Of a DNA stretch of 61,966 nucleotides, positions 36,270 to 44,446 are shown piece after piece (the first letter of the stretch is position 1; the number at the start of each line of letters is the position of its first letter). Below the pieces are notes generated by a model that was not told where the DNA came from, did not search any database, and saw only the letters and a list, made by a program, of their open reading frames with translations. The stretch comes from Calditrichaceae bacterium (GTDB lineage: Bacteria; Calditrichota; Calditrichia; RBG-13-44-9; J075), in the NCBI GenBank assembly GCA_013360445.1, contig JABWBP010000039.1, positions 1-61,966 on the forward strand, read 5' to 3'. The translations under genes were made by a program, and so were the position numbers.

Positions 36270-37890
36270 GCGAAATACCGTTTTTGCCAACCCCGAAGAG
36301 CTTCGGCAGTATTCGGTATACCTCCGTTCCGAGGAGAGTAACCGGGATTTCGATTTCCTGGTATTGATCGATCCGCAAGACCGGGAGAAGCGCCCCGCGT
36401 TTATCCGGGAGCTTTACCGGGAATTGATCGAGAACGAAAATGAGCATTCGCGCATCTTTGCCCGTGATGATCACCGCCGGGAGTTGGAAAATTGGATCGG
36501 ACCCGGCGGGAATTGCATTACCCCCTTAAGCTGGCTGAAGATCGCCATTGAACGCTATCCTAACCGCTTGTTCCTGGTCATCGACCCCGATCAGCCCCGG
36601 GAAGCCGGGGGATGGAAAAATCGCGCCGGGCTGACTCCCCTGGATGAGGATTTTTGGCATCGGGAAGAACCGGCCCAATCCGGCTGGTTCAAAAAGGCCG
36701 CTGCGAACGGCGACGGCATGACCAGCGAAGACCGCATACGGCGCTGGTTTCATCCCCGGTTTCTGTACCAGCGCATTTGCTGGGTGGATAAACGGGAGTT
36801 TTCCCGGGTTTTAGGCGATTACCAGCGTCTGTTCGAAAGCGCGGAGTACGCCTTCAAAGATATTACCTGCCAGAGCGGGAAACCGCTGCCCCGGGGCAGT
36901 TATTGCAAACTCTGGCTCTATTTGAAATGGGTGATCCATTTGAGCAAACGGGTTCGCCGGGTCAATCAGCGCTACCTGCTGGTCAATTTTTTCAACCTGC
37001 ACTCCGCCTCGGAAGACGAAAAGAAAAACCCGCCCTATTTTGCCGATACCCTGCCGCCCAAACTCCGGGCGGACGAGCCGGGGGTGCAAAAGGGAATTTT
37101 GATGATCGACCTGGAAAACACCTCTTTGCACCTACCGCAAAAATCCCCCGAGGAGATCGCCTATCCCACGATCCTCTTTCGCCGCCACGCCAATACCTTC
37201 CGCTATTACGGGCAGAGCGGCAAATGGCAGCCGGAATACGGGGGATACCAGCACGTTTTTTACGGGGAGGGGTTGTCGGGGGCGCTCTCCTATTGGAGCA
37301 CCCTGGTAGAAGCGGTGGCGGATATGCACCTGGCGCGTTCGGTGCGCTTCATCCTCTCGTTGACCGAGCAGGCGCTGTTGCGCACCTATTTAGTCGATGA
37401 ACGGGTGCAGGATTGGTACGGCGGATTGAACATCGAGGTGGCCGGTTCCCTGATCCAGCAGCGGGTATTCGTGGCCTTTTTGGGAAGCCCCACCCAGTAT
37501 AACCAAAGAAAGAAGCCGGGGCACAACCTCTACGCGACGGTGAACGCCACCGCACAGGGAATCGTCTCGCGCTTCAGCGATGAAGATATTCTCAAGCTCA
37601 TTACCACCGCGCGGCCCATTCGCAACAAGTTGGACCTGCTGGTGATCCACCAGGGAATTCTCGATAAATGGAAACCCAACGGGGCCGGCCTGCCGCAAGC
37701 GATGTTAGAGTGGAAAGATTCGGTTCCCTTCCTGGTGATCACCTCGGGGCGGGGAATGCCGTCGCACCTGCCGCCGGGGGTGAAGTTTCTGCCCTACAGC
37801 GCGGTGGAGTCCTGCATCAACGGCGCTTATTTTGAAAAATTGACCCTGGTGCGCCAGGTGAATTCCATCATCAGAGAGGAGGGCAAATGA
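36262..37890 (+). CDS. unknown protein with receiver-like C-terminus lacking the phospho-Asp, novel operon gene 2
   Basis: Not recognised. The 542-residue protein has a Rossmann-like start (DFDFLVLIDPQDREKRP), a basic middle (LSKRVRRVNQRYLLVNFFN) and a C-terminal segment of alternating strands: LDLLVIHQGI (D458-I466), VPFLVITSGRGMP (T494-S495), VKFLPYSAVES. The spacing mimics beta3-beta4-beta5 of a CheY-like domain, but the acceptor Asp is replaced by the His-Gln-Gly region. I chose ATG 36262 because AGGAG lies six bases upstream; its ATGTTTGA overlaps the gene 1 stop. Together with a kinase-like partner this suggests a non-phosphorylated relay or pseudo-receiver. No catalytic site is evident. 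Confidence 0.6.
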   Translation: MFERNTVFANPEELRQYSVYLRSEESNRDFDFLVLIDPQDREKRPAFIRELYRELIENENEHSRIFARDDHRRELENWIGPGGNCITPLSWLKIAIERYPNRLFLVIDPDQPREAGGWKNRAGLTPLDEDFWHREEPAQSGWFKKAAANGDGMTSEDRIRRWFHPRFLYQRICWVDKREFSRVLGDYQRLFESAEYAFKDITCQSGKPLPRGSYCKLWLYLKWVIHLSKRVRRVNQRYLLVNFFNLHSASEDEKKNPPYFADTLPPKLRADEPGVQKGILMIDLENTSLHLPQKSPEEIAYPTILFRRHANTFRYYGQSGKWQPEYGGYQHVFYGEGLSGALSYWSTLVEAVADMHLARSVRFILSLTEQALLRTYLVDERVQDWYGGLNIEVAGSLIQQRVFVAFLGSPTQYNQRKKPGHNLYATVNATAQGIVSRFSDEDILKLITTARPIRNKLDLLVIHQGILDKWKPNGAGLPQAMLEWKDSVPFLVITSGRGMPSHLPPGVKFLPYSAVESCINGAYFEKLTLVRQVNSIIREEGK

Positions 37891-38441
37891 GAATCGTGCT
37901 TTTTGTTGAAAAAATGGATGTCTGCCGGAAGTATTTGCCGGAACACACCCGCGCCGCCTCGCCGTTGCAAGAGCGCGAAGGCCTGGGCATCTATGAATTT
38001 GAAAACCATATCCACCGGTTACACTTGATTGAGACTGGGGAACAAAAGCGAGTGGAAATCCGCTACCGCAGCGGTTCCTTAATTCTCAAAACACCCCCTT
38101 TTACAGAAACCCGAATTTCGACTGACTATTCGCCCTGCCTGGTGGTGGTACACCACTGGGGCAGGAGTAGATCCTTCCACTTTAACGGTCGGAGGCCGGA
38201 AGTGCAGGCGCTGCAAACCGGCCTGGGGTTGCAGAGAAGCTGGCGAGCGGTATCCTGGGATCGCTGTGTTGCCGCGGCCTCGGGAGGGAGCGATCCTATC
38301 TCGGATTTGCTGAAATGTTTTTTTGAGCTTGAGGGCAAGAGTAGCCGGGTGTTAGAGGAAATGGAAGCAGGGATGCGGGCGGGTATGAGAAAGCGGGCTG
38401 TGCGGTTAAGCGGCCCTGGGGGACGGGCGGTGCAAAGCTGA
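37887..38441 (+). CDS. small unknown protein with HHW motif, novel operon gene 3
   Basis: Not recognised. The 184-residue protein overlaps gene 2 by ATGA. Its N-terminal half is beta-rich (MRIVLFVEKMDVC, HRLHLIETGEQKRVEIRYRSGSLIL) and leads to CLVVVHHWGRS with H89, H90 and W91, matching the HHNW of the next protein at the same distance from the start. The C-terminus is Arg/Gly-rich, and its stop codon lies inside a GTGCAAAGCT palindrome (38430-38451), so the natural end may have been altered by repeat insertion. Confidence 0.65.
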   Translation: MRIVLFVEKMDVCRKYLPEHTRAASPLQEREGLGIYEFENHIHRLHLIETGEQKRVEIRYRSGSLILKTPPFTETRISTDYSPCLVVVHHWGRSRSFHFNGRRPEVQALQTGLGLQRSWRAVSWDRCVAAASGGSDPISDLLKCFFELEGKSSRVLEEMEAGMRAGMRKRAVRLSGPGGRAVQS

Positions 38442-38451
38442 AGCTTTGCAC
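38430..38451. repeat. GTGCAAAGCT palindrome inside the novel operon
   Basis: Perfect 10-bp arms around GA, differing from the 9649 copy by one compensated pair (AGCT arms for AACT). It supplies the TGA stop (38439-38441) of gene 3 and lies just before the ribosome site of gene 4. Confidence 0.75.
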
Positions 38452-38469
38452 TCCGGAGGAAGAGCGCCG

Positions 38470-39561
38470 ATGCAAGAAACGCTGATCTGGACCTATACCC
38501 AAAAAGAGGGCGAGCCGGAGGCTTTCGAAGCTCACAAAGCCTTCCTCGGTTGCTGGCTGTATTCGGAATCGAAAGACCTTCGTCTTTTGATCTTCAAACA
38601 GAAATGCGTTGAGTTTAGAATAGAAGGCGAGGGGGTTAAGATTACCTTCGCCAAACGCGATGACGCCGATTGTTCGCATTCCCCGGAAGTAGAGGAGCTT
38701 GATCTGGAAGGGAAATTGGTCCTGTTCCACCATAATTGGAAAAGCATTCCGGGTAGTGAACTCATCCCACGGCAGGTTATCGTATTAGATTACAGCTCCT
38801 CCGACCAACCGGATTATGCTAAAATGCTCGCTGCGGTGCGCAACGCTCAAAGCAAGCCGGAATTAGTAGAAATTGCCCGGTATTGGAGAGATTTCTACCG
38901 GGCCAATTTCCGCAAAGAACCCCTGCTGCGCTTGAAACACCAGGCCCTGAACCTCTTCGCGCCCCTGAACTTTGCGTTACAGCAAATCCGCCATTTATGG
39001 CAAGAAAAAGAATACTCACAGATGCAAAAATTGATAGAGGCGCTACAAGAAGAGTGGAAGGGAAGCCCGCCCTCCTCGCGCTCGCCCTCTTCCGAAATCT
39101 GTCGCTTGTGGCATCTGCTTGCCGGAAGGGCGCTAAACTGGAAACAAATAGAGTTGGCCGCTCCCCGGGATATGTATCTGCCTAAAGATCGCGCCGGGAA
39201 AGAATTATGCCTCCACGGGTGGATAAAAAATAACTTCAGCGAACGCGCGCTTCAAAAATTAGCGCCGTGGAAGGAACTCCTGCAGCTTGCCGGCTTGCAG
39301 CCAACCAAAACCGGTTTCACGGTCAATCGCGCCTCCGGTATTGTTGCGCTGGCAACCTCCCTGGAAAACCGGGTGAATAGCCAGCAGGCGGAGGGGTGGG
39401 AAGATTTTTTTCCTCCCGCGGGCAATGAACACGACTCCCCCGGCGCACCTGTAAAACCGCCGCCGGATTTCTTTGCATGGTATAGCGCCTTGAACGCCGC
39501 TTTCGATCAATTATTGGAGGGGAAACCGCATGAGCCGCAGCGTACTGGTCATCAGTTATGA
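38470..39561 (+). CDS. unknown protein with HHNW motif, novel operon gene 4
   Basis: Not recognised. The 363-residue protein is started at ATG 38470, which has GGAGGA nine bases upstream. The N-terminal ~90 residues resemble gene 3 in layout: a beta-rich stretch ending LVLFHHNWKS with H87, H88 and W90. A helical middle follows (YAKMLAAVRNAQSKPELVEIARYWRDFYRANF; LNFALQQIRHLWQEKEYSQMQKLIEALQEEW) and a C-terminal part with no known motif. No catalytic triad is obvious; the two adjacent His residues could bind metal. It overlaps gene 5 by 32 bases, the largest overlap in the operon. Confidence 0.65.
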   Translation: MQETLIWTYTQKEGEPEAFEAHKAFLGCWLYSESKDLRLLIFKQKCVEFRIEGEGVKITFAKRDDADCSHSPEVEELDLEGKLVLFHHNWKSIPGSELIPRQVIVLDYSSSDQPDYAKMLAAVRNAQSKPELVEIARYWRDFYRANFRKEPLLRLKHQALNLFAPLNFALQQIRHLWQEKEYSQMQKLIEALQEEWKGSPPSSRSPSSEICRLWHLLAGRALNWKQIELAAPRDMYLPKDRAGKELCLHGWIKNNFSERALQKLAPWKELLQLAGLQPTKTGFTVNRASGIVALATSLENRVNSQQAEGWEDFFPPAGNEHDSPGAPVKPPPDFFAWYSALNAAFDQLLEGKPHEPQRTGHQL

Positions 39562-41419
39562 TCCCCTGGCCGCGCGTCTGAAAGAATTTGTAGAACAACG
39601 CTACCAGCGCAGCGCGGACTGTTTTTGCCTGCCGCGCCGGCTTTTCGACCGCGAGCCGGAATATGATGTGGATGAGTACATCCGCTACTACGAGGGAATC
39701 TGCCGTTACTTAGAAGAAAATCATTCCCCGGCTGCTTTACGAAATTTTATCGTGATTTTCACCCTCTGGGCGGAATGCCAGACCTTCGACAAATGGAACC
39801 CCTTACTCTATTATCGAAAGGAGCGCAGCCGCGCCCATCCTCAGGAGCTGCTCTTAAGCTGGCTGGTATTGACCTACCCGGAAATCCGCTGGGTGTTTAT
39901 GAACGACGCCGGGAAGGAATGCCAGCACACCTCTCAATTCCACTGGATCAGCCCGGAGCTGGATTTATCGGAAATCTTATGGCATACCGCCTGTATTCCG
40001 CTGTTCGATCCTTGCGGCTTGCGGAATAAAATCCGTGAGATCATCATCCGGCAAGTCGATCCCGAAGGCCAGCACGTCGCTTTCGGAATCCCGCTCCGCC
40101 CCAAACAGGCCGCCGCCATCGACGAGGAATCGAATTACGTGTATATGAATGCCTACGCCGCGTACCGCTTCGGGTATCGAAGCTGGGGAATCAACAGCTG
40201 GAAGATTCTGGAAAGCGCCATGAAAGGCCCGCAAGAGGAATTCGATATTTTATTAGAAGACCTTTATTGGAGCTTTTCTGACAGCCCTATCGATACCAGC
40301 CGATACGACGATCAATTCTCGAAAGCAGAAAGACATTTTTCCAATTTGAAATATCGCGACACGGTGCTGCCGGGATTTGAAAAAGCCCGCTGGCGAATTT
40401 TAGTGACCATCGGTCCCCACCAAAGCGAGCCGGACAAACACAGATGGCTGGAAAATAAGCGCTACCTGAAAACCTTGGCCTCGCGAGTAAAGATCTTATT
40501 TAAGCCGTTTGCCGGCATCTTTGATCTCTGGAAAAAAGCCGGCCTGTGGAACAACTCCACCCAAACCCCGCGGCAGGCGGATGGGTTTCGCTGGCCCCCG
40601 CTTCCCAAGGCCCCGCCCGGCTATGAAGGTTCCCATAGCGCCCCGGGCAGGCTGCTCAATATTGCCCAGCGGCTTATTCGCCGTGCGAATCGCATTCTGG
40701 AGCAGCCCCAGGGCGTGGCTGACGCCATCCAGGCCGCGGTGCTGGCGCTGGAAGCCAAGGAACTGCTGGCCGGCCGCACTCCCACCACCGCCCTGGAGGC
40801 CCTTGAGTTGCAACACGAGGCGGAAATCGTTGCCGAGAGTATGTTTTTAGGCATTGAATACAACCTGAACGTCAATGACCGCTTCCGGGATATTGAGCGG
40901 GAGGTTAATTTTATTAGCCGCGGCTTCAATCCCCAAACCTCGAAGCGATCCGCCATCAATGCCCGCCTGTCGATCATCGAGAAGCTGGCGAACCGTTTCC
41001 GGGAACTAAACCAGTTTGAAGAAGAGCACGAGTGCCTGGCGGAAGCCCGCCGGCTGCGCCTGAATTTCTGGCTGCGGCAACGGCCGGTTCACTGGCTGGC
41101 CTGGCCTTTCGTCAAATACCTCGACGTGATCCTGCGCTCGCTGGGACATTTCCTGGTGATCGTGGCTATCTGGATCATTTTCTTTACATTGCTCTATTTT
41201 TTCGGAAAAAACGGCCCTTACACTCTTGAGAACCTCTGGCATGTCTTTGCCGAATCATTCGGATTTTTCTTCACTACCGAACCGATGAATAACGGCGATA
41301 ACGCGCTTTTTGGCTCCACCCCTCTGTGGCACCTGGCCCTGGGCTTGCAGGGATTGGTGGCTTTTTCCAACCTGGGACTTTTACTGGCGCATATTTATAT
41401 GATCATTTCCCGGAAATAG
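39530..41419 (+). CDS. large protein ending in a two-helix channel-like membrane module, novel operon gene 5
   Basis: The 629-residue protein starts with a Rossmann-like MSRSVLVISYDPLAARLKEF, and residues 1-330 are an uncharacterised soluble domain (WAECQTFDKWNPLLYYRKERS; NYVYMNAYAAYRFGYRSWG). A helical region (about 375-530) precedes the membrane part: helix 1 LGHFLVIVAIWIIFFTLLYFF (538-558), a re-entrant-like loop AESFGFFFTTEP (about 574-585) and helix 2 (about 600-625). This is the layout of two-helix potassium channels, but the TVGYG filter is absent. As the last large gene behind a kinase-like sensor it is the best effector candidate. GGAGGGG precedes the ATG. Confidence 0.65.
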   Translation: MSRSVLVISYDPLAARLKEFVEQRYQRSADCFCLPRRLFDREPEYDVDEYIRYYEGICRYLEENHSPAALRNFIVIFTLWAECQTFDKWNPLLYYRKERSRAHPQELLLSWLVLTYPEIRWVFMNDAGKECQHTSQFHWISPELDLSEILWHTACIPLFDPCGLRNKIREIIIRQVDPEGQHVAFGIPLRPKQAAAIDEESNYVYMNAYAAYRFGYRSWGINSWKILESAMKGPQEEFDILLEDLYWSFSDSPIDTSRYDDQFSKAERHFSNLKYRDTVLPGFEKARWRILVTIGPHQSEPDKHRWLENKRYLKTLASRVKILFKPFAGIFDLWKKAGLWNNSTQTPRQADGFRWPPLPKAPPGYEGSHSAPGRLLNIAQRLIRRANRILEQPQGVADAIQAAVLALEAKELLAGRTPTTALEALELQHEAEIVAESMFLGIEYNLNVNDRFRDIEREVNFISRGFNPQTSKRSAINARLSIIEKLANRFRELNQFEEEHECLAEARRLRLNFWLRQRPVHWLAWPFVKYLDVILRSLGHFLVIVAIWIIFFTLLYFFGKNGPYTLENLWHVFAESFGFFFTTEPMNNGDNALFGSTPLWHLALGLQGLVAFSNLGLLLAHIYMIISRK

Positions 41420-41640
41420 GAAGTAAGAAGTGAGAAGTTTACCTTGAGTGAGTTTACCCTGGGCTTAGTTTACCCTGAACCGGTCGAAGGGGTCGAAGGG
41501 TCGAAGGGGTCAAAGGGGCAGTCAAAAGTGGCCGGGGAGGAAAACACTGGTATTATAAAGCCGGAAGGCCAGATTGCGCTCGTCCCTTTGGAGGATCACG
41601 ACTCACCGCTCGAAACTGACAACTCGAAACCGACATAGGA
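41420..41640. repeat. word arrays (GGTCGAAGG; CTCGAAACTGACAA)
   Basis: GGTCGAAGGGGTCGAAGGG words at 41480-41515 and short CTCGAAACTGA words at 41605-41635 fill the space between genes 5 and 6 of the operon. A 64-residue frame crossing it is low-complexity and I do not call it a gene. Confidence 0.5.
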
Positions 41641-41650
41641 GGGAATCTCC

Positions 41651-41929
41651 ATGGAAACGACAGAAAAAAAAGCCCCGGAGTTCGAAGAGATCGTCCGGAT
41701 CAAATTCAAAGACACCCATTGGCTCAGAATGCTGATCATCGCCATACTGGTGACCGCCCCGCATTTTCTGAAGTCATTTTTCCCGATTCCCGAACCGGCA
41801 GACTCTCTTGAGTTCTGGCGGATTATCCCCGGCCTGCCGTGGGTGTACGTCCTGGGCCTGGTAGTGCGCGGCGCGGTGCTGATTTTCCTGATTTGGGGGA
41901 TCATCAAGCTGGCAACTTATGAAGATTAG
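41651..41929 (+). CDS. small two-helix membrane protein, novel operon gene 6
   Basis: The 92-residue protein has a polar start (METTEKKAPEFEEIVRIKFKD), helices at about 24-41 (WLRMLIIAILVTAPHFL) and 62-87 (LPWVYVLGLVVRGAVLIFLIWGII), and a short acidic end. AGGAGGG lies ahead of the ATG. It is probably co-transcribed with gene 5, although 230 bases of repeat DNA separate them. It could be an accessory or immunity-like partner of the channel-like protein; this is inference only. Confidence 0.65.
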   Translation: METTEKKAPEFEEIVRIKFKDTHWLRMLIIAILVTAPHFLKSFFPIPEPADSLEFWRIIPGLPWVYVLGLVVRGAVLIFLIWGIIKLATYED

Positions 41930-41969
41930 TGCTTTGGCGTTCGAACTCCCAAACACCCAAAACCCCCTC

Positions 41970-42917
41970 TCACTTCTTAACCGCAACTTCCTCCGCCAGC
42001 GCCAGACCTTCCCGGAGGATGGTCGCTATCGCGGTGGGATTGGTATGGTAGCCGGAGGTTCTGGTAGTAGTCTGCCGGAGCACCAGCACCTCCACCTTAT
42101 CCTGCTCTTTGAATTCCCGGGTAAGGTTGCGGGGCGGGGAATAACGGCTGAACTGCTGGCGCATTCCGTAGCCCTGCCTGGCCACCAGCACCACGTAAAA
42201 ATAGGGGTAGGATTTTCCCTGCACGGTGTTGATGACCACCTGCCCGTACAGCCCTAAGAAATCCGGATGCTGCCCGGCAATGCTCACCTTGATTTTGAGA
42301 TCGTCGGGAATTTGGGTTTCTTTCCCTTTGAGCAGCATCAAAAGCTGCACCTGGTGATTTTTCAAGAGCGCTTCCGATTTTGCCAGCAATTCCCGGAGGG
42401 TCTTCGCTTTCACCATCAGGTTGGGGAGGACCAGGATGGAGCGAATGCCGGTAAACCAGTGGGGAAGGAGCAGGATAATCGCATCGATGATGATGATGCG
42501 CGAAAATCCGAACTCCCACAGAATCGCCAGGCACAGCAGCAGGAGCCCCAAAACCACCGCGCCGGCAATGTTGCTAACGTCCAACAGGCTGAAATCCCAC
42601 TTGCGGATTTTCCGGTCTAACTCCAGCAGCTCTTGCAGTTTGGACATTTCTACCCGCTCCCAGTTGGCGGAGGGGTCGTACTTGCCGATATCCACGCGGT
42701 TGTCGTAACCGCTGACCAGCAGCAGCAGGTTTCCGGCGATGAGCAGAATGCCGCCGGGGAAAAAAGCGCTGCTAAGAAATTGCACGGCCAGCCCGCCCAG
42801 GATGGCGAGAAAGCTGACCGCCAGGCGCAGGTTATAGTTCAACGAGGGCCAGATTTTGAATACCACGATCCCCCGCGCGGCAGGGGGCAGGAATAAACGC
42901 GATTGGGAGTATGCCAT
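41970..42917 (-). CDS. four-helix membrane protein downstream of the radical SAM gene
   Basis: Not recognised. The 315-residue protein has two closely spaced hydrophobic pairs (about 33-72 and 115-160), then a soluble C-terminus with YPYFYVVLVARQGYGMRQQF and FKEQDKVEVLVLRQTTTRTSGYHT. It begins at ATG 42917, preceded by AAGGATC; the preceding gene ends at 42931, so the two are co-transcribed. The soluble part could be cytoplasmic and act with the radical SAM enzyme or its product. It converges with the novel operon at 41929. Confidence 0.7.
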   Translation of the reverse strand: MAYSQSRLFLPPAARGIVVFKIWPSLNYNLRLAVSFLAILGGLAVQFLSSAFFPGGILLIAGNLLLLVSGYDNRVDIGKYDPSANWERVEMSKLQELLELDRKIRKWDFSLLDVSNIAGAVVLGLLLLCLAILWEFGFSRIIIIDAIILLLPHWFTGIRSILVLPNLMVKAKTLRELLAKSEALLKNHQVQLLMLLKGKETQIPDDLKIKVSIAGQHPDFLGLYGQVVINTVQGKSYPYFYVVLVARQGYGMRQQFSRYSPPRNLTREFKEQDKVEVLVLRQTTTRTSGYHTNPTAIATILREGLALAEEVAVKK

Positions 42918-42930
42918 GATGGTGATCCTT

Positions 42931-44334
42931 CTATTTTTCACCCGGGGCGAAGCCGTTGCGCCGGCGCAGCTCATCGAAGCCCATCTGCCGCCAGTAGAGC
43001 GGGCAGGCGCCGTGGCACAGCGGAAAGTGCTCGCAGCCGCGGCAGGCCGGGTAAGCCCAAAATTTTTCGCGAAACTGCTTTGCCCGCTCCGATTGCCAGA
43101 TCGCGGGGAAATCCTCCTCGAGCAGGCTTCCCACGCTTTCGTCGTAGGAGGCGCAGGGGAGCAGGTCGCCGTTGGCGGCCACGGAGAGCAGCCCGTCGCA
43201 GGCGCTGCACCCCTTGTTGCCGAATCCGTGCACGATGGGGTTGAACATGCACAGCGGGGTGGGGGAGTACCACATGAACTCCACCCCTTCCCGCCGGCTC
43301 GCCTCGCTGATCGCCTCCAGGTGGGGAGCCAGCTCCTCGTAGCGCACCGCCAGCTCCCGGTTGAGCGCCGCGCTGCCGGTGGGAATGATCAAATTCATGC
43401 TGAAGCGCTCGTTCCCGAAGGTCTCTTTGACAAAGCGGGGTATTTCCGGGCACCCGGCCAGGTTCAGGCGGTTGATGGTGGTGTTGGTGTGGGTGTGAAT
43501 GCCGGCGGCTTTCAGATGCCGCGCCCCCGCGACGGTTTTGGCAAAAGAGCCGCGCACCGCGGTCACCCGGTCGTGAACTTCCGCGCTCACCCCTTCTATG
43601 CTCACCTGGGCGGAATCCAGCCCCGCTTCGCTCAGCCGCTGCGCCAGCTCCGGCGTGATCCGGGTTCCGTTGGTGATCAAATTGACCCTCATGCCCAACT
43701 GTTTTGCATAGGCGATTAGCTCCGGCAAATGAGGGTGCAGGGTAGGCTCTCCCCCGGTAAAACTGACCGAGGGGACTTTGGCCTGGCGGAAAATCTTCTC
43801 CAGCACGGTTTTGATCTCCGGCGCGCTCATCTCGCGGTCGCTGCCCGCGGGGTTGGTGGTGCAGTTGCAGCCGGCGTAGCAAAATCGGCACTTGAGATTG
43901 CAGCGGTAGGTGAGCGCGATTTCGGAGAGGATCGGCAATTGGGAAAATTGCATCTCGAAGGGCTGCACCTCCAGGGCTGCGGTGGGGGAGAACTCATCCT
44001 GCCGGTTTTCCAAAAAGCGCTTGACCTCCTCCATGAACAGGGCAATATCGCGCACTTTCTCCGGCTCGCGCCCGGTGCGTTCCAATAGTTGCTCGAGGCC
44101 CATTCCGTCGAGCAGCGCCTTCAGGATGCGCGCCCCCTGGGCGTTCAGCTTCTGCGCCCGGTTGGGGCGTTTGATCAGCAGGTTGTCTTCTAAGCGCACG
44201 AAAACGTAGGGTCGCACGTTGGCGATGAATTCATCGATCCAGGCTAAATCATGCCCCCCGCCGCCGTTCCCATTTCCGCCAGGCGCCCGGCCTCCCTTTG
44301 CGGCAGAACTCTTGATTTTCTCCAGTATCTTCAT
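42931..44334 (-). CDS. radical SAM/SPASM peptide-modifying enzyme with PqqD-like N-terminus
   Basis: The 467-residue enzyme has a cluster-binding CNLKCRFC (C145, C149, C152) in ALTYRCNLKCRFCYAGC, then SFTGGEPTLHP, NLITNGTR and VSIEGVSAEVHD as in SPASM maturases. The C-terminal SPASM domain carries CSACDG, LLPCAS and CRGCEHFPLCHGACP, the ligands for auxiliary [4Fe-4S] clusters. Residues about 40-110 (VRPYVFVRLEDNLLIKRPNRAQKLNAQGARILKAL) resemble a PqqD-like peptide-recognition domain. I start at ATG 44334; earlier codons fall in a repeat array. The upstream Cys-His tail protein is the obvious substrate candidate; the bond formed (thioether, epimer or other) is unknown. Confidence 0.88.
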   Translation of the reverse strand: MKILEKIKSSAAKGGRAPGGNGNGGGGHDLAWIDEFIANVRPYVFVRLEDNLLIKRPNRAQKLNAQGARILKALLDGMGLEQLLERTGREPEKVRDIALFMEEVKRFLENRQDEFSPTAALEVQPFEMQFSQLPILSEIALTYRCNLKCRFCYAGCNCTTNPAGSDREMSAPEIKTVLEKIFRQAKVPSVSFTGGEPTLHPHLPELIAYAKQLGMRVNLITNGTRITPELAQRLSEAGLDSAQVSIEGVSAEVHDRVTAVRGSFAKTVAGARHLKAAGIHTHTNTTINRLNLAGCPEIPRFVKETFGNERFSMNLIIPTGSAALNRELAVRYEELAPHLEAISEASRREGVEFMWYSPTPLCMFNPIVHGFGNKGCSACDGLLSVAANGDLLPCASYDESVGSLLEEDFPAIWQSERAKQFREKFWAYPACRGCEHFPLCHGACPLYWRQMGFDELRRRNGFAPGEK

Positions 44335-44340
44335 TATGGC

Positions 44341-44446
44341 ATTGCGCTTTGCACTTTTCACCCTTCGACAAGCTCCCCCAAATACAGGGGTAAACAGGGC
44401 AGGCTTTTGCATTTTTCACTTTACATTTTTCACTTTACACTTTCAA
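44341..44446. repeat. CACTTTTCACTTTACA word array
   Basis: Words of the type TTTTCACTTTACA are repeated (44405-44440), with a TTGCACTTTTCACCCTTCG unit at 44350. They separate the repeat-protein gene from the radical SAM gene. Similar words occur at 11130-11184. Confidence 0.5.

Noticed and set aside
41444-41638. 64-codon frame between genes 5 and 6 of the novel operon
   Set aside because: Its sequence is made of GGTCGAAGG and CTCGAAACTGA word repeats; it has no conserved-looking core.
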